Notes: a model not told the origin generated them from the sequence alone. DNA of 21,377 bases from CAYFKJ01 sp964528595 (GCA_964528595.1 CAZGTM010000063.1:1-21377); one strand, 5' to 3'; shown: positions 8,180-16,183, counted from the first letter of the stretch. Numbers and translations: made by a program.

Positions 8180-8204
8180 TTATAACCCTCCGGTATAAGT
8201 AACC

Positions 8205-8256
8205 TCGGTTAAGACATGCCCCCATGTTGTCTTGACGACGGTATATGGTCGGTTAA
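8205..8256 (-). promoter_or_regulatory. Two TTAACCGA direct repeats in the cheZ leader (CtrA half-site-like)
   Basis: On the minus strand TTAACCGA occurs at 8256-8249 and again at 8212-8205, 44 bp apart in the same orientation. TTAACC is the core of the alphaproteobacterial CtrA half-site. The lower copy also sits in a small inverted repeat, TAACC-TC-GGTTA (8200-8211). Both lie between the candidate promoter and the cheZ ribosome site. Binding by CtrA is inference. Confidence 0.4.
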
Positions 8257-8301
8257 CGGCCAAATCTTGTCGGCGTCGACGGTCATCCGATACTCAGCCC
8301 T

Positions 8302-8332
8302 ATTTTAGGTGTCTAGACCCGAGGCCTGTCAA
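8302..8332 (-). promoter_or_regulatory. Candidate sigma-70-type promoter for cheZ
   Basis: On the minus strand there is a perfect TTGACA (8332-8327), a 19-nt spacer, and TAAAAT (8307-8302). This lies in the gap between the moaA stop and the cheZ start and would give a leader of roughly 115 nt. The spacer is 1-2 nt longer than ideal, so strength is uncertain. Confidence 0.4.
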
Positions 8333-8351
8333 GAACGGAGGTTGCTGGGGT

Positions 8352-9341
8352 TTAACCGCCTGTTACGCTCATATGGCGTTCAACGGACGCAGTTTCCCGC
8401 TCCCGGTCGATTACAAAATCGTGACCCTTCGGTTTTCGGGCAATGGCGGCATCGATGGCCGCGCCGAGATTGTCGTCGTCGTTGCTGGCCCGCAATGCGG
8501 TGCGCAAGTCGGCATCGTCATCCTGCCCCAGGCACATGTACAGCCTGCCGGTACAGGTCAGGCGGACACGGTTGCAGGTTTCGCAGAAATTATGGGAGAG
8601 CGGGGTAATGAAACCGATCCGCTGACCCGTTTCAGCGACTTCGGCGTAGCGCGCGGGGCCGCCCGTGCGGTACTCGACGTCATGCAATGTCCACACGGAA
8701 TCCAACTGCTCACGCACGCCCGACAAGGGCAAGTAGTGATCCGTCCTGTCACCGTCGATGTCGCCCATCGGCATGGTTTCGATAAAGGTCAGGTCGTAGC
8801 CTTGGTCGCCGCACCACCCGACAAGTTTCTCGAATTCGGTATCGTTGATGCCTTTCAGCGCGACTGTGTTGATTTTTACCCGCAACCCGGCACGTTTGGC
8901 GGCCTGCAGTCCATCCAGCACAACCCCGAGATCGCCGCGGCGGGTTATCTCGCGGAACTTCTCGGTGTCCAGCGTATCGAGGGAAACGTTTACCCGCTCG
9001 ACGCCGGCATCCCGAAGTTCGGTGGCAAGCCGTCCGAGTTGGCTGCCGTTGGTGGTGACGGTCAGTTCGTCGAGCGCTCCAGAAGAGACATGCCTGCCTA
9101 GGTTCCTGATCAAGGACATGATATTACGCCGGACCAGCGGTTCCCCGCCCGTCAGACGCAGCCGGCGCACGCCTTTGTCGATGAAAGCGGTGCAAAGCCT
9201 GTCGAGTTCCTCCAAGCTGAGAACATCCGACTTCGGCAGAAAGGTCATGTTTTCAGCCATGCAGTATTGGCAACGGAAGTCGCACCGGTCCGTAACCGAA
9301 ACGCGGAGATATGTGACCTGGCGGCCGAAAGGATCAATCAT
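8352..9341 (-). CDS. moaA: GTP 3',8-cyclase, first step of molybdopterin synthesis
   Basis: Radical SAM enzyme that with MoaC turns GTP into cyclic pyranopterin monophosphate. The start chosen is ATG at 9341 because the family begins with MIDPFGR; this gives 329 aa. The upstream ATG at 9401 would add 20 residues of no family likeness and abuts the ModE-like operator. The N-terminal radical SAM motif is TDRCDFRCQYCM (CxxxCxxC). The SAM-binding LTGGEPL follows. The C-terminal cluster that holds GTP is NFCETCNRVRLTCTG (CxxC then Cys after 13), and the protein ends in the Gly-Gly needed for activity. It is divergent from fdhD-mobA, consistent with one molybdenum cofactor regulon. Confidence 0.95.
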   Translation of the reverse strand: MIDPFGRQVTYLRVSVTDRCDFRCQYCMAENMTFLPKSDVLSLEELDRLCTAFIDKGVRRLRLTGGEPLVRRNIMSLIRNLGRHVSSGALDELTVTTNGSQLGRLATELRDAGVERVNVSLDTLDTEKFREITRRGDLGVVLDGLQAAKRAGLRVKINTVALKGINDTEFEKLVGWCGDQGYDLTFIETMPMGDIDGDRTDHYLPLSGVREQLDSVWTLHDVEYRTGGPARYAEVAETGQRIGFITPLSHNFCETCNRVRLTCTGRLYMCLGQDDDADLRTALRASNDDDNLGAAIDAAIARKPKGHDFVIDRERETASVERHMSVTGG

Positions 9342-9374
9342 GTTGGCGTAATCATCGTATGTGGGCGAAAAAAG

Positions 9375-9398
9375 CGTTATATTCGACGGAACATAACA
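9375..9398. promoter_or_regulatory. Probable ModE operator between moaA and fdhD
   Basis: The plus strand reads CGTTATATT, seven bases, ACATAACA. This is the same two-part arrangement and spacing as the E. coli modA operator as I remember it (CGTTATATT-N7-ACATAACG), differing in the last base and in the spacer. The arms also form an imperfect palindrome (GTTATATTC / GAACATAAC, 8 of 9 pairs). It lies 33 bp upstream of the moaA ATG and 80 bp upstream of the fdhD ATG, where a bound regulator could affect both genes. A ModE-like gene sits 1.6 kb downstream. Confidence 0.6.
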
Positions 9399-9478
9399 CA
9401 TGATATTTGGCGCGTCGCCCCTATCCGCAGTGCGGTTTTTTGACGCAGAAGACTGTGGCCGGACACGCGAACGGAAAA

Positions 9479-10375
9479 ATGTCCATGGACGAATTTACGA
9501 TTGCCCCCGACCCGGATGACGCCCGGCTCACCGAACGGGTAACGGGTATTGACCAGCAGGGTAACAGCGTGACGACATCCGTTCCCGTGGAACGGCCGTT
9601 GACCTTGTTTTTGAATTCGCGGGAAATCGTGACGATGATGACGATCGGCGATTATCCGGATTGCATGGCGGTGGGTTACCTCATCAACCAGAATATGCTG
9701 CTGCCCGACGATGAAATAACCGGAATCGATTACGACGAGGAGATCGACGTGATCGTCGTCCGCACGGCCCGCGAAACCGATTACGAGGATAAGTTGCGAA
9801 AGAAGACGCTGACATCGGGCTGCGCACAGGGCACGGTGTTCGGCGACGTGATGGAAAAATTCGATGAAATGAAACTGCCGGAAGACGCGGTTCTGAAAAC
9901 CTCGTGGCTTTACTCCCTGTCGAAAAAAATCAATACCCGGCCCAGCCTCTATCTGGAGGCCGGTGCGATTCACGGCTGTGTGCTGTGCGAGGAGGACCGG
10001 CCGCTCATTTACATGGAAGACGTGGGCCGTCACAACGCGATTGACAAGATCGCCGGTTACATGTTCCTCAACGGCCTGGGAACCGAGGACAAGATTTTTT
10101 ACACGACCGGAAGATTGACAAGTGAAATGGTCATCAAGTGCGTCCAGATGAATATCCCGATCCTCATCTCGCGTTCGGGCTTCACCGCCTGGGGCGTTGA
10201 ACTGGGGCGCAAGGCCGGCTTGACGATGATCGGCCGGGCGAAGGGCAAGAGGTTCATTTGCCTTTCCGGGGCCGAGCGGATCGTGCGGGATACTGATCCC
10301 GATAAGATCGCCGAAGAACCGGTTGAAGTCCGGCGCAAGGCGAGCGTTGCCGGAAAGACGGGAGGCCGCGGATGA
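9479..10375 (+). CDS. fdhD: Formate dehydrogenase accessory sulfurtransferase
   Basis: FdhD passes sulfur from the cysteine desulfurase to the bis-MGD cofactor, making the sulfido ligand that formate dehydrogenases need. The start chosen is ATG at 9479 (298 aa); ATG 9485 is equally possible, and the frame reaches back to TTG 9407. The family core is clear: PVERPLTLFLN, TSGCAQGTVF around Cys115, YLEAGAIHGCVLCE, MEDVGRHNAIDKIAGY, TTGRLTSEMVIK and a C-terminal GRAKGKRFICLSGAERI. E. coli FdhD has a CxxC loop (Cys121, Cys124); here the loop is CAQG, so only the first Cys is kept. The stop overlaps the mobA start by 4 nt (ATGA), so the two are translationally coupled. The target enzyme is presumably the formate dehydrogenase at 11374-15806. 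Confidence 0.95.
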   Translation: MSMDEFTIAPDPDDARLTERVTGIDQQGNSVTTSVPVERPLTLFLNSREIVTMMTIGDYPDCMAVGYLINQNMLLPDDEITGIDYDEEIDVIVVRTARETDYEDKLRKKTLTSGCAQGTVFGDVMEKFDEMKLPEDAVLKTSWLYSLSKKINTRPSLYLEAGAIHGCVLCEEDRPLIYMEDVGRHNAIDKIAGYMFLNGLGTEDKIFYTTGRLTSEMVIKCVQMNIPILISRSGFTAWGVELGRKAGLTMIGRAKGKRFICLSGAERIVRDTDPDKIAEEPVEVRRKASVAGKTGGRG

Positions 10376-10995
10376 GTCACGATCCGGCGCACGGCGTAGT
10401 CGGTGTTCTATTAGCAGGCGGCCAATCGAGGCGCATGGGGGGCGGCGACAAGTGCCTCCGCGAGTTGGCTGGAGAGCCCATCTTGGCGCACGTCATCCGG
10501 CGGGCCTTGCCGCAGGTTGAGAAACTGATCTTGAACGCCAATGGCGAAGCCGACCGGTTTGAGCAGTTTGAATTACCGGTGGTCAATGACGTCGTGGGAG
10601 ATTTTGCCGGACCTCTGGCGGGTGTCCTTACCGGCATGGTTTGGGCGCGGGAACACATGCCGCATGTCCCCTGGATTGCGACTTTTCCGACAGATGCGCC
10701 GTTTTTTCCCACCGATCTGGTGCAATCCCTTTGGGATGCCACTGACCTGGCGGGGGATGATTTGGCCTGCGCCGGATCGCTGGGACGCCGGCATCCCGTG
10801 TTCGGGCTATGGCCGGTCTGGCTTTATGACAACCTTCTGCATGCCGTCGAGCAGGAGGGCGTGAGAAAAATAGATGAATGGACCACCAGGTTCCGTTTGG
10901 TTGAGGTTGATTTTCCGGCCTCGCCCATTGATCCGTTCTTCAATCTCAATGCACCCGAGGATCTGGCGGAAGCGGAAAAGATCATGGCGGGTTGA
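10372..10995 (+). CDS. mobA: Molybdenum cofactor guanylyltransferase
   Basis: 207 aa nucleotidyltransferase that joins GMP to molybdopterin, making the MGD cofactor used by formate dehydrogenases. The N-terminal GTP-binding signature is VLLAGGQSRRMGGGDK (residues 12-27). PVVNDVVGDFAGPLAGVLTGM and TDAPFFP follow, the latter holding the metal-binding Asp expected in MobA. The C-terminus has the FFNLNAPEDL motif seen in the family. It starts inside the fdhD stop (ATGA) and is followed 7 nt later by the modE-like gene, forming a tight three-gene unit. Confidence 0.95.
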   Translation: MSHDPAHGVVGVLLAGGQSRRMGGGDKCLRELAGEPILAHVIRRALPQVEKLILNANGEADRFEQFELPVVNDVVGDFAGPLAGVLTGMVWAREHMPHVPWIATFPTDAPFFPTDLVQSLWDATDLAGDDLACAGSLGRRHPVFGLWPVWLYDNLLHAVEQEGVRKIDEWTTRFRLVEVDFPASPIDPFFNLNAPEDLAEAEKIMAG

Positions 10996-11002
10996 CGCAG
11001 GC

Positions 11003-11377
11003 ATGAGCACCAAAGCCAAACGAAAAACCAGATTGCCGCGCGTTCAAGTTCTCTTTGGCGCGGTGCTTCCCTTGGGACCGGGAAAAGCCGCCTTGATCGA
11101 AGCGGTCGCGAAAACCGGATCGATTTCGGCGGCGGCGCGTGAAATGGACATGTCGTATCGACGGGCCTGGACGCTGATCGACGCTGCCAATCGTTGCTTC
11201 AGGGAACCGCTGGTCGAAACCGCCACGGGTGGTCCCGGCGGTGGCGGCGCGCAGGTGACCGAAATGGGTAGTGAAGTGATCAGGCGCTACCGCGAGATCG
11301 AAACCAAGGCCGTCAACTCTGTGGCCGTCGAGGTTAAAGAACTGTCCCGCTATTTGTCGCCTGAAGCCAAAGCCTAG
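11003..11377 (+). CDS. ModE-family winged-helix regulator without a molybdate-binding domain
   Basis: 124 aa, start ATG 11003, 7 nt after mobA. It matches the N-terminal DNA-binding half of ModE: LPLGPGKAALIEAVAKTGSI, then SAAAREMDMSYRRAWTLID (recognition helix) and a wing with GGPGGGGAQVTEMGSEVIRRYREIE. E. coli ModE is about 260 aa and has two C-terminal MOP domains that bind molybdate; here the protein ends after the dimerising helix, so it cannot sense molybdate in that way. Short ModE-like proteins of this type are known in other bacteria. It may bind the operator-like site at 9375-9398 and control moaA and fdhD-mobA-modE, and perhaps the formate dehydrogenase. Its stop codon TAG overlaps the convergent fdhA stop within CTAG. 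Confidence 0.9.
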   Translation: MSTKAKRKTRLPRVQVLFGAVLPLGPGKAALIEAVAKTGSISAAAREMDMSYRRAWTLIDAANRCFREPLVETATGGPGGGGAQVTEMGSEVIRRYREIETKAVNSVAVEVKELSRYLSPEAKA

Positions 11378-14109
11378 TTGTCGCCTGCCTCGATGCTGGC
11401 CGCACAAAATTTGAACTCCGGAATTTTTCCATAAGGATCGAGCGCCGGATTTGTTAGCAAATTGGCAGCTGCCTCAGAGAAGCAGAACGGTATGAAGACC
11501 ATGCCGGCAGGCACCCAGGGGTCGGCTCGTGCGATGAGCTCCACTTGGCCCCGCCGGGTTCCCACCCGGACATATTTACCGGCGGCGAGCTGCATTTGCT
11601 CAAGGTCGGCCGGGGCCATGTGGGCCACCGCCTCGGGTTCCAGCGAATCCAACACGCGCGCCCGTCTGGTCATGGCACCGGTATGCCAATGTTCCAGCAG
11701 ACGGCCGGTGGTGAGAACAAATGGATAATCGTCGTCGGGCGTTTCGTCCGGGGCGATGATGCTCGCAGGCACGAACTTCCCTCGACCGGACGGTGTGGGA
11801 AACTTATCGCCAAACAGGATTTCCTGACCCGGTTGGCTCTCGTCCGCGCAGGGATATGTGACCGCGTCCTCTCGTTCCAGACGATCCCAGGTAATTCCCT
11901 TGATCGACTTCATGCAACCGTGCATTTCGGCATAAACATCGCGGGGATGGGAGTATTTCCATTCCAGGAAGAACCGGTTGGCGATTTCCTGAATGATCCA
12001 CCAGTCTTGCCGGGCGTCCCCTGGCAGGTCGAGCGTTTGCCGACCCAGTTGGACCCGGCGGTCGGTATTGGTAAACGTGCCGTCCTTCTCGGGAAAAGCT
12101 GATGCCGGCAGAATGACGTCGGCGTAAACGGCAGTTTCGGTCAGGAAAAGGTCCTGCACCACCAGATGATCCAGTTTTGCGAGGGCAGCCCTGGCATGGC
12201 CTACGTCGGGGTCGGACATCGCCGGATTTTCACCCATGATGTACATACCGCGTATGGTGCCGGCATGGATCGCTTGGGTGATTTCCACCACGGTCAATCC
12301 TGGTTCGGGGTCCAGCTCCGCGCCCCAGTAAGCCTCGAAATCGGCGCGTACAGTGGGATCGGTGACGGGCCGGTAGTCCGGATAGAGCATCGGGATCAGG
12401 CCGACGTCGGACGCGCCCTGGACATTGTTCTGGCCGCGCAGGGGATGAAGGCCGGTGCCCTTGCGCCCCACCTGGCCGCACATTAGGGCCAGGCTGATCA
12501 GGCAGCGGCAATTGTCCGTACCGTGGATGTGTTGCGACGCGCCCATGCCCCAGAAAATCATGGCGCGTTCAGCACCGGCGTAAAGCCTGGCGACGCGACT
12601 GATGACTTCCGGGTCGATACCGGTGACCGGCTCCATCGCGGCCGGAGAAAAATCTCGAAGATGCGTTTTCAGGTCGTCGAACCCTTCAGTCATTTTCTCA
12701 ATGTAGTCGAGGTCGTAGAGTTCCTCGGTGACGATCACGTGCATGATCGAGTTGAGCAACGCGACGTCGGATCCGGCTTTGAACTGTAGGCTGTGGGTGG
12801 CGAAATTGGCGAGACGGTTCCGACGGGGATCCATCGTGATCAAATCGGCACCGCTTTCGACGGCGTTCTTGATGAAGGTTCCCGCAACAGGGTGGTTGGA
12901 TGGCGTGTTCGAGCCGATGACGATGATAACATCGGCATTGGCCGCTTCGGCAAAAGGCGCCGTGACGGCGCCGGAACCGATGGTTTCCATCAGGGCGGCG
13001 ACCGAGGACGCGTGACAAAGGCGCGTGCAATGGTCGACGTTGTTGGTGCCGAAACCGGTGCGGACGAGTTTTTGAAAAAGGTAGGCTTCCTCGTTGGAAC
13101 CTTTGGCCGAGCCAAATCCCGCCAATGCTTTGCCACCATCGTCATCCCGGATTTGCTTGAGTCCGTTGGCGGCAATATCCAGGGCCTCCTCCCACGTGGC
13201 TTCGCGGAAGTGGGTCAGGGGATTTGCCGGGTCGATGTCGGCGTCGATGTCCTTGGCCACGCCTTCCTTCCTGATAAGCGGGACCGTCAGCCGGTGCGGA
13301 TGCTTGACATAATCAAGACCGAAGCGGCCTTTGACACACAGTCGGCCGTGGTTGGCCGGGCCGTCGCGTCCACTTACCTCGGATATCCGATTGTTTTCGA
13401 CATGGAAGGTCACCTGGCAACCGACGCCGCAGTACGGACAGACGCTGTCGACAGAGCGTTCTTGCTCCCGGGATCTGGGATCCGCCGGCAGCAGCGCACC
13501 GGTCGGGCAGGATTGAACGCACTCACCGCAGGCGACACAGGTGCTCGTTCCCAATGCCTCATCGAGATCAAAAACGACCTTGGTCCGGGCGCCGCGGTAG
13601 GCAAATCCGATGACGCCGTTTACCTGTTCCTCCCGGCAGGCGCGGACACAGTTGTTGCAATGGATGCAGGCGTCGAGGTTGACGGCGATGGCTGAATGCG
13701 TTGGATCGGGTTGCGGTCCCTGGCGCACCGGGAAACGGCTCTCTTCCACGCCCATGCTTTTCGCCAAGTCCCAGAACCGTGAATTCGGATCGTGGGCTTC
13801 CGACAGGGGCGGTTGATCGGCGACCAGGAGCTCCATGACCGTGCTGCTGGCCTTGCGAACCCGGTCCGTGCCGGTGGAAACCTTCATTCCCTCGGACGGC
13901 TTGCGGATGCAGCTTGCGGCCAAAACCCGTTCGCCTTCGATTTCAACGACGCAGAGGCGGCAATTGCCGTCGGCCCGGTAATGCTTGTTCAGGCCCGAAC
14001 ACATGTGCGGCAAATGCCGGCCCGAACGTTGAGCAACCTCGAAAATGGTTTCGCCGGGCTTGGCCGTCACCGCCATGCCGTCGAGCGTGAAGTTGACGGC
14101 CTCGCTCAT
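11374..14109 (-). CDS. NAD-dependent formate dehydrogenase, alpha (catalytic) subunit
   Basis: 911 aa from ATG 14109, which overlaps the beta stop (ATGA); the longer frame to 14289 is a shadow of the beta gene. It oxidises formate to CO2 (or the reverse) at a Mo/W bis-MGD centre. Order of domains: [2Fe-2S] ferredoxin domain with Cys37, 50, 53, 67; two [4Fe-4S] sites with Cys148/151/154/158 and Cys191/194/197/201; the catalytic domain's [4Fe-4S] with Cys224/227/231/258; the metal ligand Cys365 in CTRLCHAS, where E. coli FdhF has selenocysteine; and a C-terminal cofactor-binding domain (LTTGRLLEHWHTGAMTRR). No Cys lies between 67 and 148, so the His-Cys cluster seen in complex I NuoG is missing. 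With its fused beta partner it resembles FDH1 of Methylorubrum extorquens. Whether it uses Mo or W cannot be read here. No twin-arginine signal: cytosolic. Confidence 0.93.
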   Translation of the reverse strand: MSEAVNFTLDGMAVTAKPGETIFEVAQRSGRHLPHMCSGLNKHYRADGNCRLCVVEIEGERVLAASCIRKPSEGMKVSTGTDRVRKASSTVMELLVADQPPLSEAHDPNSRFWDLAKSMGVEESRFPVRQGPQPDPTHSAIAVNLDACIHCNNCVRACREEQVNGVIGFAYRGARTKVVFDLDEALGTSTCVACGECVQSCPTGALLPADPRSREQERSVDSVCPYCGVGCQVTFHVENNRISEVSGRDGPANHGRLCVKGRFGLDYVKHPHRLTVPLIRKEGVAKDIDADIDPANPLTHFREATWEEALDIAANGLKQIRDDDGGKALAGFGSAKGSNEEAYLFQKLVRTGFGTNNVDHCTRLCHASSVAALMETIGSGAVTAPFAEAANADVIIVIGSNTPSNHPVAGTFIKNAVESGADLITMDPRRNRLANFATHSLQFKAGSDVALLNSIMHVIVTEELYDLDYIEKMTEGFDDLKTHLRDFSPAAMEPVTGIDPEVISRVARLYAGAERAMIFWGMGASQHIHGTDNCRCLISLALMCGQVGRKGTGLHPLRGQNNVQGASDVGLIPMLYPDYRPVTDPTVRADFEAYWGAELDPEPGLTVVEITQAIHAGTIRGMYIMGENPAMSDPDVGHARAALAKLDHLVVQDLFLTETAVYADVILPASAFPEKDGTFTNTDRRVQLGRQTLDLPGDARQDWWIIQEIANRFFLEWKYSHPRDVYAEMHGCMKSIKGITWDRLEREDAVTYPCADESQPGQEILFGDKFPTPSGRGKFVPASIIAPDETPDDDYPFVLTTGRLLEHWHTGAMTRRARVLDSLEPEAVAHMAPADLEQMQLAAGKYVRVGTRRGQVELIARADPWVPAGMVFIPFCFSEAAANLLTNPALDPYGKIPEFKFCAASIEAGDN

Positions 14110-15806
14110 GATGCGGTCTCCGGAAAGTACTTGAGAATGGAGAGGACTGGGTTGCAGGCAGCCTGGCCGAGGCCGCAAATCGAGGTGTCCGTCATCGCGG
14201 CCGCCAATTCTTCCAACAGCGGAACATCCCATTCCTCGGCACTCAGAAGTTGGGAAGCTTTTTCCGTGCCGACCCGGCAGGGCGTGCACTGCCCGCAGCT
14301 TTCGTGCTCGAAGAAGCGCATGAGGTTGCGGGCGACCGCCGCCATGTCGTCTTGGTCGGAGAGCACGATGACGGCGGCGGAACCGATAAAGCAGCCTCTT
14401 TCTTCCAAGGTGCTGAAGTCGAGCGGTAATGTTGCCATGGATGCCGGCAATATGCCGCCGGAAGCACCGCCAGGGAGGTAGGCCTTGAAATCGTGCCCGT
14501 CCGCCATGCCGCCGCAGAATTCCTCGATCAGTTCGTGCGCGTTGATGCCGGCCGGCGCAAGTTTGACGCCGGGTTCGGCAACGCGGCCGGATACCGAAAA
14601 CGACCTCAAGCCGTGCCGTCCGTTGCGGCCGGATTCCGAAAACAGGGCGGGGCCCTTTTCAACGAGATCGCGTATCCAATAAAGCGTCTCGACGTTATGA
14701 ATGAGCGTCGGCTTGCCGAACAGTCCAACCTGAGCGGGGAAGGGAGGTTTGTGACGGGGTAGGCCGCGCTTCCCCTCGATGCTCTCCAGCATCGCCGATT
14801 CCTCACCGCAAACGTAGGCGCCGGCGCCGCGCCGAAGGTGGATTTTCGGCCGCTTCAGATTGCGTTTGACCAACCTTTCGATTTCCCGCTTCAGGATCTC
14901 GCGGATGTGCGGGTATTCGTCACGCAGATAAATGTAAACCTCGTCGGCATCGATGGCCCAGGCGGCGATCAGCATGCCTTCGAGCACCCGATGCGGATCG
15001 GTTTCAAGGTAGTGTCGGTCCTTGAACGTGCCGGGTTCCCCTTCATCAGCGTTAACCGCCAGGATCCGGGGGCCGGTCTCGGCGCGCACGAATTGCCATT
15101 TCAGATGTGCCGGAAACCCGGCGCCGCCAAGCCCGCGAAGGTCTGCCTGCTCGAGAACGGATATAATGTCCTCAGGGGAATGTTCTTTCTTCAGGCAGGC
15201 GCCATAAAGATCATAGCCATTGTTCTTGGCGTAATCCTCGAGGTCGACGTAGCCGGCGATGACGGGATCTGTTTTGCCACCGAATACCGCCTCGGCAACG
15301 GATTCCACCGTTGCGGCGGTGACAGGGTTATGTCCGACGGCTGCGACGGGAGCGCGGTCGCATTGTCCCATGCACGGCGCGCCCATAACCCGGACGTTCT
15401 CGGGCAAACCGCTTTCCAACTGTTTTTGAAGTTCCGCGGCGCCGGCCATCTCGCAACTTAGGCTATCGCACACCCGAACCGTGAAGGCGGGCGGCGGATC
15501 TTCATTGTCGGCGACCAGGTCAAAGTGGGCGTAAAAACTCGCGACTTCATACACCTCGGCCATGGGAATAACCATGAACTGCGCCAAGGCGGCCATGTGG
15601 CGCGCTGACAAGCAACCGTGTTCGTCCTGGATGAGATGCAGGTATTCTATGAGTTCGTCCCGCACTAGCCGGTCGTGCGGCAGCAGCTCGCGGACTTCAG
15701 CCAAGGCCGCCTGATCGATTTCACGGCCCTTCGCTCGACTGAGCGGTCGTTTTACGCCGGCGCCTGGATGGCGGTGCTTTCGGCTGGGGGGCATAGTCCC
15801 GGACAT
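14106..15806 (-). CDS. NAD-dependent formate dehydrogenase, beta subunit (fused NuoE-NuoF type)
   Basis: 566 aa diaphorase subunit that passes electrons from the alpha subunit to NAD. Residues about 30-180 are a NuoE-like thioredoxin-fold domain with the [2Fe-2S] ligands Cys113, 118, 145, 149 (CDSLSC and CMGQC). From about 190 the protein is NuoF-like: FMN/NADH glycine-rich LRGLGGAGFPAHLKW, then DEGEPGTFKDR, GAGAYVCGEESA, SIEGKRGLPRHKPP, and the [4Fe-4S] ligands Cys504, 507, 510, 544 (SCGQCTPCRVG...CGLG). In enzymes such as Rhodobacter FdsG-FdsB these are two proteins; the fusion is known from the two-subunit FDH1 of Methylorubrum. The ATG at 15806 has a weak AGG about 7 nt upstream. It lies 89 nt below the DUF3553 stop; no clear promoter was seen in that gap. 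Confidence 0.93.
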   Translation of the reverse strand: MSGTMPPSRKHRHPGAGVKRPLSRAKGREIDQAALAEVRELLPHDRLVRDELIEYLHLIQDEHGCLSARHMAALAQFMVIPMAEVYEVASFYAHFDLVADNEDPPPAFTVRVCDSLSCEMAGAAELQKQLESGLPENVRVMGAPCMGQCDRAPVAAVGHNPVTAATVESVAEAVFGGKTDPVIAGYVDLEDYAKNNGYDLYGACLKKEHSPEDIISVLEQADLRGLGGAGFPAHLKWQFVRAETGPRILAVNADEGEPGTFKDRHYLETDPHRVLEGMLIAAWAIDADEVYIYLRDEYPHIREILKREIERLVKRNLKRPKIHLRRGAGAYVCGEESAMLESIEGKRGLPRHKPPFPAQVGLFGKPTLIHNVETLYWIRDLVEKGPALFSESGRNGRHGLRSFSVSGRVAEPGVKLAPAGINAHELIEEFCGGMADGHDFKAYLPGGASGGILPASMATLPLDFSTLEERGCFIGSAAVIVLSDQDDMAAVARNLMRFFEHESCGQCTPCRVGTEKASQLLSAEEWDVPLLEELAAAMTDTSICGLGQAACNPVLSILKYFPETAS

Positions 15807-15895
15807 GAGCGAACCTGGCCTGTTTCGAGAAGCAATTGAGCAATCAAGGAACTTTTACAGATGCCGTCAGCGAAGTAAATCGCCGGCTATTGTTT

Positions 15896-16078
15896 TCAAT
15901 CGCCTTCCCGCTGGGAAATTGGAATCAACTCAACCAATTCAGCATTAATCAGGACTTTCCCAACGTGCTCGAAATTTACAGTAATTCGATTTCGGTCAAC
16001 TGACTGGACTTGTCCGTCTCCCCAGTCCGATTCGCTGGGATGGCGAACCCTGTCGCCGGGAGCCAAGGTTGTTATCAT
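15896..16078 (-). CDS. DUF3553 family small protein
   Basis: 60 aa from ATG 16078; the longer frame reaching 16312 is a shadow over chpT. The core LAPGDRVRHPSESDWGDGQVQSV...ITVNFEHVGKVLIN is the DUF3553 signature, a small beta-rich fold resembling the CarD/TRCF-type 'G.G.V..I' Tudor-like barrels; function unknown. The C-terminus ELIPISQREGD is acidic. It is divergent from chpT with a 105-nt gap and upstream of the formate dehydrogenase operon on the same strand. The ribosome site is weak (GGAA about 9 nt upstream). Confidence 0.85.
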   Translation of the reverse strand: MITTLAPGDRVRHPSESDWGDGQVQSVDRNRITVNFEHVGKVLINAELVELIPISQREGD

Positions 16079-16183
16079 ATTCGTTATTTCCGATCTTGAG
16101 GCGACTGACTGGCCATTGCTTGTTGCGGTATATTGATCGTTACGAGAGCTAATACGGAATGTCTTAGGCGAAGGTAACATTCG

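Noticed and set aside
8232..9101. 289-codon plus-strand frame opposite moaA
   Set aside because: Complete radical SAM motifs on the minus strand show moaA is real; the plus frame is a long shadow of a GC-rich gene and has no recognisable domain.
9338..9355. Five-codon upstream frame (MITPT) whose TGA overlaps the moaA ATG
   Set aside because: No ribosome site in front of it, and short frames of this kind are common by chance; not enough to call a leader peptide.
14110..14289. N-terminal extension of the formate dehydrogenase alpha frame
   Set aside because: It lies wholly within the beta coding region in another frame; the ATG at 14109 overlaps the beta stop and begins the expected ferredoxin domain.
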